From NCBI RefSeq assembly GCF_017329615.1, contig NZ_JAFMTW010000026.1, positions 1 to 46,415 on the forward strand: a stretch of DNA of 46,415 nucleotides, written 5' to 3'. Each line of letters begins with the position of its first letter. Position 1 is the first letter of the stretch. Shown here in pieces: positions 43,795-46,415 of the stretch. A model generated the notes under the pieces. That model saw only the letters and a list, made by a program, of their open reading frames with translations. It was not told where the DNA came from and did not search any database. The position numbers and the translations under genes are program-made. The DNA is from Alicyclobacillus suci. GTDB taxonomy: Bacteria > Bacillota > Bacilli > Alicyclobacillales > Alicyclobacillaceae.

Positions 43795-44844
43795 ATGAGT
43801 AGTGCAGTGAAATTGTTGCCCATGTTCCGAGAGGAACTCAGGATGTGTAAGGTTCGGCCCGGTGAAACGGTTGGCATTCTGACTCAAGGCCTTGAACGAC
43901 TAGATTACGCACAAGCCTTTAGTGCAGCTGCTACCGAACTCGGGGCGAAAGTCTTTCATGTCGATTTGCCGTCTCCACAAGCGGCCGGGGACGTGGAGTG
44001 GCGCGTGGGACAAACGGGCCTGGGCGACCATCCGTTGGTTGTAGAGGCGTTTAAGCAGTCTGATTTGCTTATCGACCTCGTCTTCCTCCTTTTTTCCAAG
44101 GAACAGCTTGCTATCCAGGCGGCGAACACGCGCATTCTCTTGTGTGTCGAACCTCCAGAAACCTTGATGCGGATGTTCCCCAAGGAAGATGATAAGCGGC
44201 GCGTTTTGGAAGAAAAACGTATGCTCGAACAGGCGAAAACGCTGCGCTTTACGAATGACGCGGGGACAGATGTCACATATGAATTGGGGCAATATCCGGC
44301 TGTTGCCGAGTATGGCTTCGCAGACGAGCCAGGCCGTTGGGATCACTTTACAAGTGGCTTTGCCTTTACAGGTGGCAATGATGATGGGGTAAATGGTGTG
44401 GTCGTGCTTCAACAGGGCGACATTGTCTTTCCGTTTAAACGTTATGTCCAGGAACCGGTTCGCTTCACAATTCGCAAGGGGCGCGTGGTGAGTGTTGAAG
44501 GCGGTTTTGATGCCAAGCTTATTTCTGAATACATGAAGAGCTTTGACGACCCGAACGCTTATGGAATTTCTCACATCGGATTTGGATTAAATGAACGCGC
44601 TCGCTGGGATGCGTTGGTGACCGAGACGCGTGGAATTGGCATGGATGGTCGGGCTTTCCTCGGCAATGTTTTGTTCTCTACCGGGCCGAATGCGGAGATT
44701 GGCGGCACGAACGACACGGCGTGTCACCTAGATATCCCGATGTGCAACTGCTCCCTGTGGTTGGACGACACACTGATTGTTGATAAAGGTGAAATTGTCA
44801 TTCCTTCGTTACTTCCTAATGGAGTAGTAAAGGAAACGCTATAA
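43795..44844 (+). CDS. nicX: 2,5-dihydroxypyridine 5,6-dioxygenase (NicX)
   Basis: 349 residues of the NicX family, non-haem iron(II) dioxygenases that share a fold with M29 aminopeptidases. They open the 2,5-dihydroxypyridine ring to N-formylmaleamate. Likely iron ligands are H260 (I-S-H-I-G-F-G), H311 and D313 (C-H-L-D-I-P-M). Their spacing is close to that of the Pseudomonas enzyme as I recall it (H265, H318, D320). The ATG at 43795 lies seven bases after GGAGG; a TTG one codon earlier is less likely. It starts 21 bp after nicF. Confidence 0.85.
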   Translation: MSSAVKLLPMFREELRMCKVRPGETVGILTQGLERLDYAQAFSAAATELGAKVFHVDLPSPQAAGDVEWRVGQTGLGDHPLVVEAFKQSDLLIDLVFLLFSKEQLAIQAANTRILLCVEPPETLMRMFPKEDDKRRVLEEKRMLEQAKTLRFTNDAGTDVTYELGQYPAVAEYGFADEPGRWDHFTSGFAFTGGNDDGVNGVVVLQQGDIVFPFKRYVQEPVRFTIRKGRVVSVEGGFDAKLISEYMKSFDDPNAYGISHIGFGLNERARWDALVTETRGIGMDGRAFLGNVLFSTGPNAEIGGTNDTACHLDIPMCNCSLWLDDTLIVDKGEIVIPSLLPNGVVKETL

Positions 44845-44871
44845 ATTTGTGTACGATTGTCAGCTATGAGA

Positions 44872-44908
44872 TCTACCACATGGAGTAATGCATGTGCTCG
44901 ATTGGTAG
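44872..44908 (+). repeat. Hairpin between nicX and nicD
   Basis: CTACCA/TGGTAG encloses CACATG/CATGTG, giving a two-part stem in the 115-bp spacer. There is no T-run. It may process or stabilise the transcript rather than end it. Confidence 0.4.
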
Positions 44909-44959
44909 ACGTTGTAATTTGATTGAGGTAATGATACACACGGACTGGAGGAAATCACT

Positions 44960-45775
44960 TTGCCAGAAAAGAAGATGGAAAGCCGTTTACTAAACACTGG
45001 CGATGTAGAGCTGCACTTATTGACCTCTGGCTCCCCAAACGGGGTTCCGTTGGTGTTTCTCCCTGGGATTACAAGCCTTGCCAAGTCCTTTAATGGCATC
45101 GTTGAACGCTTGCCCGACTCTTATTACTGCGTGTCGGTAGACATGCGTGGCCGTGGACGTTCGACACACGTGAAAGATCATTATCGGATGAGTGACTATG
45201 TCAGCGACGTCCTGGCAGTGGTAAATTTGCTCATTGATAACCCTATCTCGCCCATTCTTGTAGGACACTCCATGGGGGCGCGCGTGGCTGCAGCGTTTGC
45301 CACTCGGTATCCCAAATTGGTGAGTGGCATCGTTCTTGTCGATCCGCCCATTCACGGTCCTGGGCAACGCGACGAGTATCCAACACCACTCGATACTTTC
45401 CTCTATCAAAAGCGTCTCGCAGACAGTGGTCGTCGGGAAGCGTTTCAGGCGCAGTTTCCAGGCCTCTCGGAAATGCTGGTTCAGCTGCGGGAGGAAGAGT
45501 ACCAAAATGTGTGCGTAGAGGCCATTGTCCAGTCGTATGACGCCTTCTTTACCGAGCCGTTCCACGTCTACGTGAAGGCGCTAGACTGTCCTACGTTGTT
45601 ATTGGCCGCAGAGCTCGGTGGTACCATTTTGGATGAAGAATTTCAATTGCTAAGTCGACTTAATCCCGCTATGGAGGCGATACGGGTTCCTGGAGTTGGT
45701 CACATGATTTACAAGGACGACCCGGAACGCTTCACGGATTACGTGACACAATTTGTTGATAAGCTAGCACCGTGA
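44960..45775 (+). CDS. nicD: N-formylmaleamate deformylase (NicD), alpha/beta hydrolase
   Basis: 271 residues with the alpha/beta-hydrolase fold. The triad is S104 (G-H-S-M-G), D128 (V-L-V-D-P-P) and H248 (G-V-G-H-M). Each is offset by three from the triad I recall for Pseudomonas NicD (S101, D125, H245). The block V-D-P-P-x-x-G-P-G is also NicD-like. The enzyme removes formate from N-formylmaleamate, giving maleamate for NicF. TTG start; GGAGG lies eight bases upstream. Confidence 0.82.
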   Translation: MPEKKMESRLLNTGDVELHLLTSGSPNGVPLVFLPGITSLAKSFNGIVERLPDSYYCVSVDMRGRGRSTHVKDHYRMSDYVSDVLAVVNLLIDNPISPILVGHSMGARVAAAFATRYPKLVSGIVLVDPPIHGPGQRDEYPTPLDTFLYQKRLADSGRREAFQAQFPGLSEMLVQLREEEYQNVCVEAIVQSYDAFFTEPFHVYVKALDCPTLLLAAELGGTILDEEFQLLSRLNPAMEAIRVPGVGHMIYKDDPERFTDYVTQFVDKLAP

Positions 45776-45843
45776 CGTTGCATTCAGACGTAAAACATAG
45801 AGATTTGCTGGACTTTCTAAACTACTGCAAAGGAAGGGTTTGA

Positions 45844-46323
45844 ATGAAAAATTCACCGACTATCTGTATCATCGGCGCTGGTATCGGCGGTGTCACATTG
45901 GCAAGAACACTTCAACAAAGAGGGATTCCTTATCATTTGTTTGAACAGGCGCCACAATTTGGGGAAGTAGGAGCGGGGATTCAAATGACCCCTAACGCCG
46001 TCAAGGTTCTGGAACAATTGAAACTTGGGGACGAGTTACGCGAAGTCGGCTTTTTGCCCGAAGCGATGGTTGGACGGGATTGGCATTCAGGTAAGGAATT
46101 GTTCCACACGCCGCTGAAAGGCGTCTGCCCAAGTCTGTACGGAGCAAATTTTTATCATGTGCATCGGGCTGACTTGCATGCAATTTTAACGGAGGGATTG
46201 TCAAAAGACTGTATCACGTTTAATACGAGGTGCGTTGCGATAGATTGGGATCAAGAAAAACCTGTTGCGCGATTTGATGACGGGAGCAGTTTTGAAGCAG
46301 ATATTGTTTTGGCCAATCCATAA
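45844..46323 (+). pseudogene. nicC: Truncated 6-hydroxynicotinate 3-monooxygenase (NicC-like)
   Basis: Only the N-terminal 159 residues of a roughly 380-residue FAD monooxygenase. The FAD-binding G-A-G-I-G-G (residues 11-16), F-E-Q-A-P, G-A-G-I-Q-M-T-P-N and H-R-A-D-L-H are intact and NicC-like. The frame then stops at A-D-I-V-L-A-N-P, exactly where family members continue into G-A-D-G-I-H-S. The DNA after about 46310 no longer encodes the family in any frame. The gene is therefore interrupted by an insertion or deletion whose other side is outside the window. NicC converts 6-hydroxynicotinate to 2,5-dihydroxypyridine, the NicX substrate. GGAAGGGT precedes the ATG. Confidence 0.75.
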
Positions 46324-46415
46324 TGGCCGAAAGTTGACTGAATTGCCTGTCCAGGAGTTGACGTATATCATGTCCTTATCCTAGGAATGGAAAAGGACGT
46401 CTCCTTTTGCGTTGC
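46324..46415. other. Sequence beyond the nicC break, with a hairpin
   Basis: No coding frame is supported. AAAAGGA/TCCTTTT (46391-46408) forms a small stem. This could be the outer end of an insertion sequence, but no terminal repeat can be checked because the window ends. Confidence 0.35.

Overview
The window looks like a chromosomal segment of an endospore-forming, moderate-GC Firmicute. The closest fit is Alicyclobacillus or a close relative. The signs are near-consensus Shine-Dalgarno sites with many GTG and TTG starts, a bacterial G1 (eqolisin-type) acid peptidase, a remnant of the sporulation diadenylate cyclase CdaS, a YjcZ-like Cys/Ser-rich small membrane protein, HU, and CUT1 sugar transporters without their own ATPase. 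The genus is inferred from gene content only. No tRNA, rRNA or CRISPR array was seen.

Layout. 0-8.3 kb: a small membrane protein, an APC amino-acid permease, a decayed cdaS, a XylR-like ROK repressor, a sorbitol/xylitol-type zinc dehydrogenase, DoxX, three small unrecognised proteins and an NlpC/P60 protein that has lost its catalytic Cys and His. 8.3-19 kb: a lipoprotein, the G1 peptidase with its ribosome site inside a hairpin, a quinone-oxidoreductase-like protein, HU, a class B PBP with a candidate structured RNA upstream, a DUF2935 protein, the cobinamide salvage genes cbiZ-cbiB-cobD, and a decayed IS200/IS605 element that keeps its omega-RNA-like right end. 19-25 kb: a PAS-GAF-GGDEF-EAL protein, a DUF2653 protein, a CNNM/CBS transporter, a small secreted protein and a cupin-HD-GYP protein, so c-di-GMP signalling is well represented.

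25-41.5 kb is accessory carbon catabolism in three blocks. The first is a CUT1 ABC importer with a GH3 glycosidase and a ThuA-like protein. The second is a four-carbon acid-sugar operon (DUF1537 kinase, PdxA2-type dehydrogenase, KdgT-type permease). It is headed by an unusual regulator that joins a LacI-type DNA-binding head to a DeoR-type sensor. The third is a second CUT1 importer with a TIM-barrel isomerase and a Gfo/Idh/MocA dehydrogenase. The two importer operons share a nearly identical LacI/cre-like operator sequence.

41.6-46.4 kb carries the lower nicotinate pathway: maleamate amidohydrolase (nicF), 2,5-dihydroxypyridine dioxygenase (nicX), N-formylmaleamate deformylase (nicD) and the start of a 6-hydroxynicotinate 3-monooxygenase (nicC) that breaks off abruptly near the window end. 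Divergent from it is the most striking gene in the window. It is a MerR-type helix-turn-helix fused to a NicF-like cysteine-hydrolase domain whose nucleophilic Cys and catalytic Lys are replaced. It looks like a pathway enzyme recycled as the ligand sensor of the pathway's own regulator. Long perfect palindromes and a consensus promoter lie in the roughly 690-bp region between regulator and operon.
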